Part shown: one piece after another, positions 11,396 through 21,388 of the stretch
How positions within the stretch are numbered: position 1 is the first letter of the stretch
Layout of the letters: every line of letters starts with the position of its first letter
Assembly (NCBI GenBank): GCA_905221605.1
Contig: CAJNDS010000105.1
Coordinates: forward strand, 107,001-171,000
DNA length: 64,000 nt
Source: Symbiodinium natans
Taxonomy: Eukaryota; Sar; Dinophyceae; Suessiales; Symbiodiniaceae
Direction: 5' to 3'
Program-made: the position numbers and the translations under genes
The notes under the pieces: model-generated
What the model was told of the DNA's origin: nothing
Databases searched by the model: none
What the model saw: the letters and a program-made list of their open reading frames with translations, nothing else

Positions 11396-11590
11396 GGGTT
11401 TGTAGGGTTTGTAGGGTTTGTAGGGTTTGTAGGGTTTGTAGGGTTTGTAGGGTTTGTAGGGTTTGTAGGGTTTGTAGGGTTTGTAGGGTTTAGGGTTTAG
11501 GGGGGTTTAGGGGCTTAGGGGCTTAGGGGCTTAGGGGCTTGGGGGTTTGGGGGTTTGGGGATTTGGGGGGGTTTAGGGATTCAGGTCCTA
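11396..11590 (+). repeat. TTTGTAGGG 9-mer array, then GGGGCTTA and GGGGTTT units
   Basis: About ten perfect TTTGTAGGG units, a two-base expanded form of the telomeric unit, directly followed by GGGGCTTA and GGGGGTTT runs. Confidence 0.92.
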
Positions 11591-12091
11591 GGGGTTTGGG
11601 GGTTCAATTGCGGGCTTGTAGGCTTTGTGGGTCATGGCTCGGGCCTCAGCGGTTGCTCTAGGCTTTAGAGGCCCCAGGGTCTTACAGGGTTCCGGGCATG
11701 TTTGGAGTTTACCGGTTCGGGGGGGGAGTATGGCTGTTGGAGCTTCTTGTCCGCGCTTGTGCCAGCATTGCAGCTATAGGCCACCAGCCTAAACTGTACG
11801 CCCTGCACCCTACTTAGACCCTTAGTTCTGGTTCCCTTACTTTCATGGTTCATACCGTATCCTCTAAAGCGGAAGTAGTAGTACGCACCAAAGGAGCCAC
11901 CTCTCCTCCTTTTCTGGTTCACACTTCTGGGTTTGCACTTGGGGGTTCCGGGTTCTTTGGGTGCTGCGAGAGTGCTCAGTGCGTGTTGAAGCCTCTCCCC
12001 AGTCCTAAGCCCTGAGACGTGCACCTACCCATACCTGATGCCTATTAAGAACCCTAAACCCTAAACCCAAATAAGGTCCCGAACCTAAGCC

Positions 12092-12136
12092 CTCTCACCT
12101 CCAACGACGCTGCCTGGGCTTTCAGCGGCCTCCTGG
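12092..12136 (+). CDS. Coding-like exon, LTSNDAAWAFSGLLG
   Basis: The frame reads LTSNDAAWAFSGLLG before a GT donor (GTAGCT). A D-x-x-W-x-x-(F/L)-x-x-L-(Y)G pattern would suit the end of a DUSP domain, continuing the two preceding exons. Weak on its own. Confidence 0.4.
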
Positions 12137-12139
12137 GTA

Positions 12140-13230
12140 GCTTGCGGGCTCCACGGCAAACGAAGGCCTTTCACCCTGCACTGTGTCCTAAAACTGAAGT
12201 ACCCTAAACCCTAAACCCTAAAGTCTATGGGGATTCGGGCGGCGGGGATTTCACGCAGCTGGGAGTTTTGCTTCAGGGATTCGTCTACGTGTTAGGGAAG
12301 TTTTCTGTGACGCCATACGCCCAGGTTAAGTAAGCCAAACAAGCTGCTTTGAAGGTGACACTCAGTCAGCACTGGAAAAGCCCAGTGGGACCCTGTTCCA
12401 CCCGTTCGGAGTTTTGGCTCTCTTTCTGCAGTCTCTCGAAAAGATGTGTTTTGCTTCGAATCACCCAACCGAATAGTTAGGCATGTAGCCTTTGGATTAT
12501 GGCTCATGAACAACTACAGCTTTTTTGTTCTGGCAGGGGGCTGTGGCTTGCATATCTGCAGACAGCAGATAGAGAGGAAGGCACGCTTGTGACATGTTTT
12601 CGAGGCTACACTTTGCACTCTTTTGTAAAGCTCGACGACCCGGGCTGGCGTTGGTAATGTAGGACTGCTTTGGGCTAGAAGGGGTTTTGGGTTTAGGGTC
12701 AGGTGTAGGGTTAAAGGGTTTCGGGCTGAAGGCTCCAGGTGGAGGCACCGGCTGCCACCTCGGGGACACTTTAAGGTCTTCAAATGTCACAGCTTCAGCT
12801 GTTGGGGGACGCGGGGGGCCGAGGCGAACTTGTGGGCCCGCGGCGAAGCAGTGTTTTGTTTAGGGTTTCGGGTTTAGTGTTTAGGGTACCAGCTGCAACT
12901 AGTTTTGGTTCGGAATTTTAAGGGGGTTGATCAGGGTTTTAGCTTGGGGTTCGGGCTTAGTCTCCCTAAGACCTTCAACCCTGAACCCTTAACACCTGAA
13001 ACCCAAGACTGGCAGCTTCTCATCCTGCTGTCTTCCGCCCAGCAGGAACGGGAGCTTCTCCCTTTTCTTACTTAGGTCTTAGTAGGGAATTCGACAAAGT
13101 TCCCTGAAGTCCCCACTGAGAATCAGCACGTGTGTGCGGATTCTTGACGGCCCAACCCGCAGAGATCCGATAGGGTCTATATCGCAGGGTTTCGGGTTTG
13201 CACTAATTATCTTGGATGAGGGTTGCCTGA
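12140..13230. other. No convincing gene
   Basis: Overlapping - strand frames at 12292-12790 are open for 73-97 codons, with Pro-rich telomere-derived stretches. No domain. Confidence 0.4.
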
Positions 13231-13247
13231 AGAATCCTGACGGTCAG

Positions 13248-13310
13248 GTTTTGCTTCCGCATCTTACTGGCCCTTTGCGATGAGGAGGCCAGACCGGCCC
13301 CTCAAGCCAC
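13248..13310 (+). CDS. Coding-like exon, FCFRILLALCDEEARPAPQA
   Basis: After acceptor GGTCAG one frame reads FCFRILLALCDEEARPAPQA. Two other frames are partly open. Not recognised. Confidence 0.35.
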
Positions 13311-13579
13311 CCTCAGCACCCTAATCTTTAGCCCTAAACCCCGCTGTAAGCCCCCCAAGCCCTAAAGCGAAGCGATCTGCTTCTTTCTCCTTTAACTTGC
13401 AACAAAAGTGCACGGCACATGCCAAACTCCATGCCCTGCCAAGTTTTTCGAGGCCCCGTAAGAATTAGACTCCACATGAAGAGCATGCCGGTATCTCATC
13501 TCACCCGGAAACATCCTCATCCCAGCCATATTTGCTCGAGGCGCACGGGGGTCTTGAATGCTCCAAAACTCTCGAGAGG

Positions 13580-13592
13580 ATCTCTCTCGCTC

Positions 13593-13641
<49 letters not shown>

Positions 13642-13690
13642 CTATCTTTCTATATTTTTATCTTTCTTTCTTGCTTTCTTTCTTGCTCTA
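13580..13690 (+). repeat. TC dinucleotide and TTTC tract
   Basis: About 60 nt of (TC)n with two CG interruptions, continuing as TTTC/TTTA. The Ser-Leu-rich frames through it are artefacts. Confidence 0.95.
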
Positions 13691-13895
13691 CATCTCTAAA
13701 CCCGATTGGCAGGGCGGGCTCAATGGAGCCAGAAGCAGAGGAGGAGGATCGGGCAGTTCGTAGGGCTTGAAGGTTCATAGGGTACACTTGAAGCAGCTAG
13801 AACCCTGAAGAAGGGCTGGCCACCATGACATCGTCTTGGGGCTTTGTGCTTCAGGAGCCCGAACCCTTAGCCCGCAGCCCCCCCAAACTCCAAAC

Positions 13896-14035
13896 GTTTA
13901 CGATATTGGGGGTACCTTATTGGGGTCCTTATCAGACATTTTCAGGAATCCTACTATTTGGGGTCTAAATGAGGGGTTTAAGGAATCCTATACTATTTGG
14001 GGTCTAAACTAGGCGTCCCTCAGTTTCGTAAACCC
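13896..14035. mobile_element. MITE family D, copy 1
   Basis: GTTTACGATATTGGGGGTAC at the left and CCCTCAGTTTCGTAAACCC at the right. An internal TACTATTTGGGGTCTAAA is duplicated. Confidence 0.8.
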
Positions 14036-14085
14036 CCACACCCTAAACCCTAAACCCCAAACCACCCCTAAACCCCCCACACGCA

Positions 14086-14187
14086 GTCCCTGAAAGGAGT
14101 CCGTAGAGGAGCCTCCACTGGAGCTGCCCAGACTCCTCGGCCACGTCACCTCGGGCGGCGCGCACGCCCGGGGCACCCAGCGCACGG
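14086..14187 (+). CDS. Coding-like exon, SVEEPPLELPRLLGHVTSGG
   Basis: After ACGCAG a GC-rich tract reads SVEEPPLELPRLLGHVTSGG then AHARGTQRT, with GT at 14188. Flanked upstream by CCCTAAA. Not recognised. Confidence 0.4.
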
Positions 14188-14396
14188 GTCTCTAATGACT
14201 TGGGGCTTTGGTGGATTTTAGGGTTTCCTTAATTAAGGGGCTACTTGGGGCTTTGGTGGGTTTTAGGGTTTCCTGAAGGCAAATACCCTAAGCCCTCAAC
14301 CCTAAAGGGTTCGGCGTTTCAGGGTGTTCGGGGTTTCGGGGTGCGGGGCTATAGGGTGCTCATAAAATCGGTTAGGGAACCTAAGCCTCTAGGTAA

Positions 14397-14462
14397 ACCC
14401 TAAACCCTAAACCCTAAACCCTAGGCCCTAAACCCTAAACCCTAAACCCTAAACCCTAAACC
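14397..14462 (-). repeat. CCCTAAA array
   Basis: About nine units with one CCCTAGG variant. No exon is recognised directly after it. Confidence 0.9.
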
Positions 14463-15289
14463 GAGGGTGGAGGGTTGTAGATGTTCGTGCTTTAAGGGCG
14501 TTAGAGCTGTAGGGTAGCGCTTTTGGGCAGTTTTAGGGTGCTTGGCTTCAGGGAGGCTTGTGACCAACAGTCGCCTTTCTTCCATCTTTTCTCAGGGTCA
14601 AGTTTGTGAAACAATTCTTGAGGGGTTGCTTGGGGTCGAAGGGTTTAGAGTTTGGGGCTTCGACTCAAGTATTCCGGGTCTTGAGTTTCTTTTGCTTTTT
14701 TTAGAGCTCCCTTCATTTAATCCTCCGACAAACACCCAGAAACCTCAGGGCTCTGAAGGCCTAGGCGCCGCAGCACCCCACTTCGAAACCTGTAGTCCTG
14801 AAGATAACCCTATGCTTCCAAATTTCTGGGTTTAGGGTTTGGGGTTCAGTTCAGGGTTTAGGGTTCAGGGTTTAGGGTGTAGGGTGTAGGGTTTAGGGTT
14901 ACTCTGGGTAGGCACCTGGAATATCTCCATATTGTTCCTCACAGGGTTTCAGAGAGGGTCGTATTCTTCCGAGGCTTTCATGGGGTACACCTAGTACTTC
15001 CAAGTTAAACGGTAATCTAGATAGTATGCCGTTAGAGGTTTAGGGGCGTGTAGTGAGAAGATGGCCTTCTCTGCACTTCGATGAGTCCCGCAACCCGAAA
15101 CCCTACCGTGGTAGTAGTACCGGTCTGAGACGCCAAAGGCCTGAGCAACCCTAACCTCAAACCCGAAACCCTTGCACTTTGCAAGCCCGAATACCTAAGC
15201 CTTGCGCCCAAAACCCTGACACCCTAAATCCTAACCCCCCCCCCCCACATCATGAAGCCCGAAAGCCCGAAACTGAAGCCGCCTGGTGC

Positions 15290-15424
15290 CACTTGGAGGT
15301 TCAGGGTATTTGTGAACCAATTATAACTTATAACCCACTTGTAAGCCCCTTAAGTGCCCCAAAAATGGTTATACTTTGGGTGCTAGAAGTACCGTTATAC
15401 TTGGTAAATAAGCCCTGAACCAAG
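15290..15424. mobile_element. MITE family F, copy 1
   Basis: ACTTGGAGGTTCAGGG at the left and CCCTGAACCAAG at the right. The internal TTATAACTTATAACCCA and GTTATACTTGGT recur in copy 2. Confidence 0.75.
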
Positions 15425-15758
15425 CAGGGCCATGCTGCCCGCGCAGCCCCGTCTGCCCACGACTTGCGGCGGCGGGAGGCGGGCGGCCGATGCAGTCTTC
15501 ATTCGACCTCATAAGCTCCCAAAGCCTCACTCAGTCGATAAAGCTCGAACCCCCCCCCAAACTCCCAAAGTCTACACACCTGACCTATAAACCCGAAACC
15601 CCAAACCCTCGAACCGCCGCAACACTCCGTAACAATATCACCCCAAACCTCTTACACTCCGTAACAAGACCACCCCAAACCTCTAAAAGCCTCTAAGCCC
15701 TGATCAAGAACCCCTGAGCCCCCAAGGCCCACCCGCCTTATGAAGCAGCCAACTTTGG

Positions 15759-15803
15759 GAAGTGAAGGAGCTCGAACGCTGGGCTCGCTTCGCTGACTCA
15801 GAG
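15759..15803 (+). CDS. Coding-like exon, EVKELERWARFADSE
   Basis: Fifteen codons read EVKELERWARFADSE before a GC donor-like GCATGA. Charged, helix-forming. No family. Confidence 0.4.
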
Positions 15804-16049
15804 GCATGAGATGAACGGCACGAAGGGTTTAGGATTCAGGGTTTGGGGTTTAGGCTTTAGGATGGTTTCTATTGTCTCTACCACTAGCAGAGTACATGCA
15901 GAAGCAACCAGTCTGCGTGGGGGGGGTTAACATAACAAGTGCTCAGGGGCCTCTCCCCGGACCCCTAATCTCTAAACCCGGTACAACCCCGACACTTGTA
16001 AGATAGCAGCCTTAAAAAGCTAAAACCTAAGCTTTACTCTAGACCACCC

Positions 16050-16328
16050 AAAACCCTAAACCCTAAACCCTAAACCCTAAACCCTAAACCCTAAACCCTA
16101 AACCCTAAACCCTAAACCCTAAACCCTAAACCCTAAACCCTAAACCCTGAAAGACAAGACCTGCGCTGCTAACCCTTACAACCCTAAACCTCAAGCTCCG
16201 ACAGCCAGAAGCCCAAGCTCGACTCAGCATCTCCTTTCCTAACGTTTGGGTTCGTTCTTGACCCTAAACCCTAAACCCTAAACCCTAAACCCTAAACCCT
16301 AAACCCTAAACCCTAAACCCTAAACCCT
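16050..16328 (-). repeat. Two long CCCTAAA arrays
   Basis: Fourteen units (16053-16149) and nearly ten (16260-16328), separated by 110 bp of unique sequence. Confidence 0.92.
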
Positions 16329-16487
16329 ACACACCAAAACCCCTAAGCCTTGTCATTCAAGTCTTGTAGTCTAGGTACCCAAGAAAGGGCTCTTATTTCG
16401 GGCTTACTCCAAAAAGTGATCCTACTTTATGTTACACCCCAAGCTTGCCCGGCCATCTCTACCCCGAACATCATCTTCGGGCAATAA

Positions 16488-16583
16488 CCCCCATTATAAC
16501 GGTATACTCATAAGCCCCCGAAGTCTCCCAGTAGACTTACAATTGGGGTGATAAGTATACCCATGAACCTCCAAGTATCCTAC
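16488..16583. mobile_element. MITE family F-like, diverged
   Basis: CCATTATAACGGTATACTCA ... GATAAGTATACCCATGAACC then TCCAAGTATCC. The right end matches the family. Confidence 0.55.
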
Positions 16584-16621
16584 ACCTTAAACCCTAAGCC
16601 CTAAACCCTAACCCTTTACAG

Positions 16622-16692
16622 AGAACGGCGCGTTTGTGGCAGTCGGACCGCGTGCGGCTGTGGCGTCTGTGGGCCGCCACGGGGGCAGAGAG
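16622..16692 (+). CDS. Coding-like exon, ENGAFVAVGPRAAVASVGRH
   Basis: Between acceptor TTTACAG and a GT donor (GTGCCC) the frame reads ENGAFVAVGPRAAVASVGRH then GGRE. The splice sites are good and it follows a CCCTAAA stretch. A 138-codon + strand frame continues through the intron and is judged fortuitous after 16692. Confidence 0.5.
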
Positions 16693-17109
16693 GTGCCCAA
16701 GTTGGTTTGGGTTTTTGTTGCTTCAGGTTTTGCAGAGTCTGTAAGTCTAGGCGTGGGGGTAGAGTTTCACTACATTTCGGGTTTTTTTTTCCAACTTTCC
16801 CCGGATTTCTCAAGAAGAATAACCCCTCCTTTTGGTGGCAGGAAGGGCTTCTGCATGCTTGCGGATGCCTTCGAGCCTGGCTGGCGCTCGTCTAAGCCTA
16901 TCCTCGCCTGCAGCGGCAGGAGCCTTACGGAGAGCCCAATGCCCCTGAGCCTTCTGACTCTTAGTGGGGAAAGAGGGAAGTATGGATGCCTGAATCAGAC
17001 ATTCTACAGGATACTTAACTCCTTCACTCCCTACTTGCAGCCAGTGGGTTAGCCATAGTCTCGTCTTTCTGTGAATTGTGTTCGTATTGTTTGCTTACAC
17101 AAGGGAAAG

Positions 17110-17335
17110 ATTAGCTTTATTCAAGCAGCATTTGACATAGAATTTCTCTTATGGTTGTCAAAGGGGGGTAGAGTTGGGGGGTCTTAGGGTTTGTCAGACT
17201 TAGGGAACCCTATACCTATAGGTTTATGATGAAAGCAGCATTTGGCATAGCATGTCTCTTATCGTTCTCAAGGGAAGGGGGGGGGGCAGAGTCAGTGGTC
17301 TCAGGGTTTGTCAGGCTGACGGAACCCTATACGGG
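17110..17335 (+). repeat. Diverged tandem duplication, about 110-bp unit
   Basis: Copies at about 17124-17213 and 17234-17333 share AGCAGCATTTG(A/G)CATAG, TCTCTTAT, GGGTTTGTCAG and GGAACCCTATAC. Confidence 0.8.
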
Positions 17336-17534
17336 TGCTCCCACCCAAGGTATGAGGAATCTCGAGAAGTTGTGGGCTTCTTGAGAAAGTGCAATCGTGA
17401 GTGCTTAGGGCTTCTAGGCATCCTAGCGCTACTTGAAAGCTGTTTAGGGGTTTAGGGGGTTTGTGGTTGGGGTTTAGGGTGTCAGTGTCGTCGATAGGGT
17501 TTATACTGCCTAAAACTTTCGCGAACAGAACCCA

Positions 17535-17558
17535 CTCCCCCCCCCCCCCCCCCCCCCC
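17535..17558 (+). repeat. Poly-C run
   Basis: About 22 consecutive C. One of many C/G homopolymers of 10-55 nt in this window. Confidence 0.95.
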
Positions 17559-18435
17559 AAACTCAAGCAGTAAAGCCGATCCAGACAGACGCCGTGAAGG
17601 CAATTTTTCAGATGCCCCCAAGTGCCTTCTTTGAACGCTCTTGGACCCTTGTTAAGGAGTACTTCGTGGGATTCAGGCTAAGCCACGAACCCTAACATCT
17701 AACCCCAGAGGAGCTGGTGCCAATGTAAAGAGTCTTTGACCGTCCGCTGCTGCAAATCTCCCTGGGTCGTGGAGGCCGGTGTGGGGTTGAGGGTTTACAT
17801 GTTGAGGATCTTGGGCTTAGAAGGGTTTAGGCTTTTGATATTGAGCGTTTGGGCTCTTACAAGGGTTTAAGGTTCAGGGATTTGGGGCTTCAAAAAAGGG
17901 CCTGGAGGTTTGCAGGTATTCTTGACACTGCTGCGATCCCTGTTGCGGCGTGTATCCTTAGGGATACTCAAGCATCTCAGGTGAACTGAAAGAAGCTGTG
18001 TGCCAAATGCGAGGTGGACATCCAGTGCAATGATCAACTGGTGAAGGAGCCTGAGTTTGGCACTCGGCAATTCTAGGGCTTATAAGGATCACACACACAC
18101 ACACACACCTTACACATGTGAGGGCTGGAGACGCACTAGTCAAAAGAACACACTCCCTTTAGAGCAGAGTTCTGCCCTGAGCTTCGAAGGGCTAGTTGTT
18201 GAGGCTGTAAAGGCTTCCACGATCTGATTTGCCGGAGTAAGTAGTTTACTCTGGTTTGGTCAGGTGCTAGGTGGAATATACCCGAAATGGCCTAGCATAT
18301 AATCCCAACGGTCCCGATTGTCATTCACGAATATTGCTAGGTTCACTTTAGGAAGCTTTGAACTCGAAACCTAAAGCCCTTAACCCGAAGCCGATTCCCT
18401 GATTTTGTGATCCTGGGGATCCCTGGGTCACCAAG

Positions 18436-18512
18436 GCCCAACGACCTCCCGGACGCCGCCGCCTGGGCAGCCATGTACGGCAAGGAGGCGCGCCTCCGAG
18501 ACCCTTTGCCGT
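18436..18512 (+). CDS. Coding-like exon, PNDLPDAAAWAAMYGKEARL
   Basis: After ACCAAG the frame reads PNDLPDAAAWAAMYGKEARL then RDPLPW. D-x-x-A-W-x-x-x-YG recalls the end of DUSP, but no following PxRK is present. Not assigned. Confidence 0.4.
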
Positions 18513-18801
18513 GGAGTTTTTGGGGACCTACTTTAGGGTTCAGGGTAAAGGGTTGTTCGTTTATATTTATGTTCTACGAACCATGAAGATTCATGAAGAT
18601 TAGTTGTGTGCTGCAACCAAGGGTCCAGATCAAGTCAATGGTCGTCAAGCTCAGGGGGTCTGTTGCTAAAGCCTCCACCATCACTCGACCAGGAACATCC
18701 CAAAAACAGGCACGCGTTTTGGGTTTAATTAGGGTTCCCTAAACCTTAAACCCTAAACCCTAAACCACTCTTTCATATATAATATAAATGTTAATGGCTT
18801 T

Positions 18802-19347
18802 GCGGGCAAGGTCCGAAAATTAGTGGGCAAGGTCCGAAAATTAGCGGGCAAGGTCCGAAAATTAGCGGGCAAGGTCCGAAAATCAGCGGGCAAGGTCCGA
18901 AAATCAGTGGGCAAGGTCCATTGGCTGCCCCACGACCTTGCCCACTAATTTTCGGACCTTGCCCGCTGACCCACGACCTTGCCCACTGATTTTCGGACCT
19001 TGCCCACTAATTTTCGGACCTTGCCCGCTAATTTTCGGACCTTGCCCGCTAATTTTCGGACCCGGGAAAGGCCCGAAAATTAGCGGGCAAGGTCCGAAAA
19101 TTAGCAGGCAAGGTCCGAAAATTAGCGGGCAAGGTCCGAAAATTAGTGGGCAAGGTCCGAAAATTAGCGGGCAAGGTCCGAAAATTAGCGGGCAAGGTCC
19201 GAAAATTAGCGGGCAAGGTCCGAAAATTAGCGGGCAAGGTCCGAAAATTAGCGGGCAAGGTCCGAAAATTAGCGGGCAAGGTCCGAAAATTAGCGGGCAA
19301 GGTCCGAAAATTAGCGGGCAAGGTCCGAAAATCAGTGGGCAAGGTCC
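18802..19347. repeat. 21-bp minisatellite in three blocks of alternating orientation
   Basis: Unit GGGCAAGGTCCGAAAATTAG(C/T). The forward block 18802-18919 has about six units, the reverse-complement block 18932-19062 about six, and the second forward block 19073-19347 about thirteen. Unit variants (ATCAG for ATTAG, GTGGG for GCGGG) are shared between blocks, which fits inversion or hairpin-mediated expansion. The long frames rich in FGPCPLI or GKVRKLA are read-through of this repeat, not a protein. Confidence 0.95.
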
Positions 19348-19349
19348 TT

Positions 19350-19351
<2 letters not shown>

Positions 19352-19406
<55 letters not shown>
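19352..19406 (+). repeat. 55-nt poly-C run
   Basis: The longest homopolymer in the window, abutting the 21-bp minisatellite. Confidence 0.95.
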
Positions 19407-19409
<3 letters not shown>

Positions 19410-19738
19410 CACCCCACCCCATGCACTGGGTCATTTGCAAAGCCACTGGCTGGCATGAGGGTTGAGGAGCCCTAAAATTTAGGGTTCAAGGGTTCAGGGC
19501 TGAGGGTTCTACGGTGGTTGAAGGTTCAGGGACAAGAGCGTAGGGTTAAGAATTTGGGTTGCGTGTGAAACTTTTATTGTCTTAATGGTATGGGATTCTC
19601 TGGGTGGGTGGGTACTTTTCGGGCGCTTGAAAGGCTGCCAGCCTAGTGAATGCTTGAACTTTGAGATGCTGAACCCTAAACCCTAAACCCTAGACCAGGA
19701 ACATCTCCCAAGCAAACCGTCAAAGCACCTGAAGCCAG

Positions 19739-19801
19739 AACCTCGAGGCTGAGAAGAGGCGCCACTGGGATGCTTGGGCCAAGCTTCGCGCGTCCAACCA
19801 G
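19739..19801 (+). CDS. Coding-like exon, NLEAEKRRHWDAWAKLRASN
   Basis: Twenty-one codons read NLEAEKRRHWDAWAKLRASN then Q, between acceptor AAGCCAG and a GC donor (GCAATG). Strongly helical and charged. A CCCTAAA array starts about 30 nt after the exon. Confidence 0.5.
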
Positions 19802-19830
19802 GCAATGCCGGCCGCCTGCCAAGCCCTAAC

Positions 19831-19998
19831 CCAAACCCTAAACCCTAAACCCTAAACCCTGAACCCTAAACCCTAAACCCTAAACCCTAAAACTTAACCC
19901 TAAACCCTGAACCCTGAACCCTGAACCCTGAACCCTAAACCCTAACCCTAAACCCTAAACCCTAAACCCTAAACCCTAAACCCTAAACCCTAAACCCT
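19831..19998 (-). repeat. CCCTAAA array with CCCTGAA block
   Basis: About 24 units, including a cluster of four CCCTGAA. Confidence 0.93.
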
Positions 19999-20127
19999 GA
20001 CTCGGCCCAAGGGTCTCTGGCTTAAAGCCCGCCTGGTTCTGTGGGCGAGGGTTCCATACCCGCCATAGCCCCAGTTCAACCCTGGAGCCTAAGCCCGGCA
20101 TTGCGTATGCACCCAATGGGGGGGTTT

Positions 20128-20180
20128 AGGGTTTAGGGTTTAGGGTTTAGTGTTTAGGGTTTAGGGTTTAGGGTTTAGGG
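20128..20180 (+). repeat. TTTAGGG array
   Basis: Seven to eight units, one TTTAGTG, leading into a diverged TIR element. Confidence 0.9.
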
Positions 20181-20184
20181 GGGT

Positions 20185-20282
20185 TTCCATAGGGTTACCC
20201 TTTTGGGGGGTTCCTTTAAGGGGGGATTCTCTTCTATTTGGGGCATAACCGGGGTACCCCTATTTTGGGAGATTCCCAGATC
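20185..20282. mobile_element. Diverged TIR element related to family D
   Basis: CATAGGGTTACCCTTTTGGG ... GGGGTACCCCTATTTTGGGA. Internal TTCTATTTGGGGCATAA recalls family D. Confidence 0.55.
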
Positions 20283-21231
20283 CCGACCCTAATTGAAAGC
20301 CTGTGTGAATGAGTGAATGGCTAAACCTGAGACCCTAGTAAGAACCAATTTTCACTCAATCTTAATCCCTAAACAAACTTAAAGAGTCGGTCGCAAAACC
20401 CTAAAATCTAGATCCCTGTTGCCCGAAGGGCTCACAATACCTGCTCATCTCACGCCTAGGTCCGTAGCGCCCATGAAACACATCAGACCCTTCTCGTGAA
20501 GCATATTTTCCCTGCACTGGTTGTGGGCTCTGGGTTTTTTTGGTTCGAGTTTTTGGGTGTTGGGGATTGGGGTTCTATCCTAAGCCTGTCGGCCCCCGAT
20601 CATACGGTTTTAGGGCGAGCATTAGGTCTTAGGGCTCTTGAAAAGCAAGTCGCTTCTGAGAGCTATTGCGGCACTTCAGGGGTGTTTGTGGAGAGCTTGG
20701 CATTGTTGGGTTTTGAGGTCTGGATTCATAGGAACTGCCGACGATCCTCCAAGTGGCCAGGATCGGGTTGCACTTCTCTTTGACAGAGCTCCTGGGTTTA
20801 GGAAGACGGCTCAAGGGCTTGTCTAGAGGTTCTTCTCGTCTCGTTCTTCCCAGCAAGAGTTTGTCCAGCCACGCATGTTCAGAAGCTCTTCTCGGACCAA
20901 ATGTCTCTTGGCGCAGAGTAATGTTGTTTGAACAACATTACTCTGCATAAGATATTCACAGCACTGGAGCATCAAGTAAAAGCCTGTTGGCATCAGTGTC
21001 CAGCGGCCACTCTAGAACAACGCCGCGTACGAAAGCACATTCTACACCCGAAGCCCAAGCACACACACCCTACCCTAATGACAATACAAATAAATAAATC
21101 ACTATATATATATATATATATCTATCTATGTACAATACATTAAAACCCTATATCCCGTGACTCTCTACAACATTTTGACCCGCAACTAGGGGCCCCTTTG
21201 CTTGTCGCTGACTGCGCGCGGCTCCTGCGAG

Positions 21232-21306
21232 GCTGCCGCTGAGGTCATGTTCTGCCAGCTCGCGGAGCAGTACGCGAAACGCCTGGGGGCCTTGAGTCGA
21301 CACTGA
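21232..21306 (+). CDS. Coding-like exon, AAEVMFCQLAEQYAKRLGAL
   Basis: After TGCGAG the frame reads AAEVMFCQLAEQYAKRLGAL then SRH and TGA. It could be a terminal exon. A TTTAGGG array begins 34 nt downstream. Not recognised. Confidence 0.4.
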   Translation, partial: AAAEVMFCQLAEQYAKRLGALSRH

Positions 21307-21339
21307 ACGTCTACAACTCCTGCTAACCCCAATTTCGGG

Positions 21340-21388
21340 GTTTAGGGTTTAGGGTTTAGGGTTTAGGGTTTAGGGTTTAGGGTTTAGG
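21340..21388 (+). repeat. TTTAGGG array 3' of exon 21232-21306
   Basis: Seven clean units. After it no sizeable telomeric array occurs until about 25.6 kb. Confidence 0.92.

Larger units (their letters stand above)
16700..18430. other. Intron-like sequence
   Basis: Few telomeric repeats. Contains the 17.1-kb tandem duplication, a C run, a (CA)10 tract at 18090-18108 and a weak coding-like tract ESLTVRCCKSPWVVEAGVG (about 17730-17790). Confidence 0.45.

Noticed and set aside
18904-19475. Overlapping 109-180-codon frames on both strands with FGPCPLI, GKVRKLA or poly-Pro/Gly
   Set aside because: They are direct translation of the 21-bp minisatellite and the C55 run; open frames in all phases of a 21-bp unit without stops are expected.
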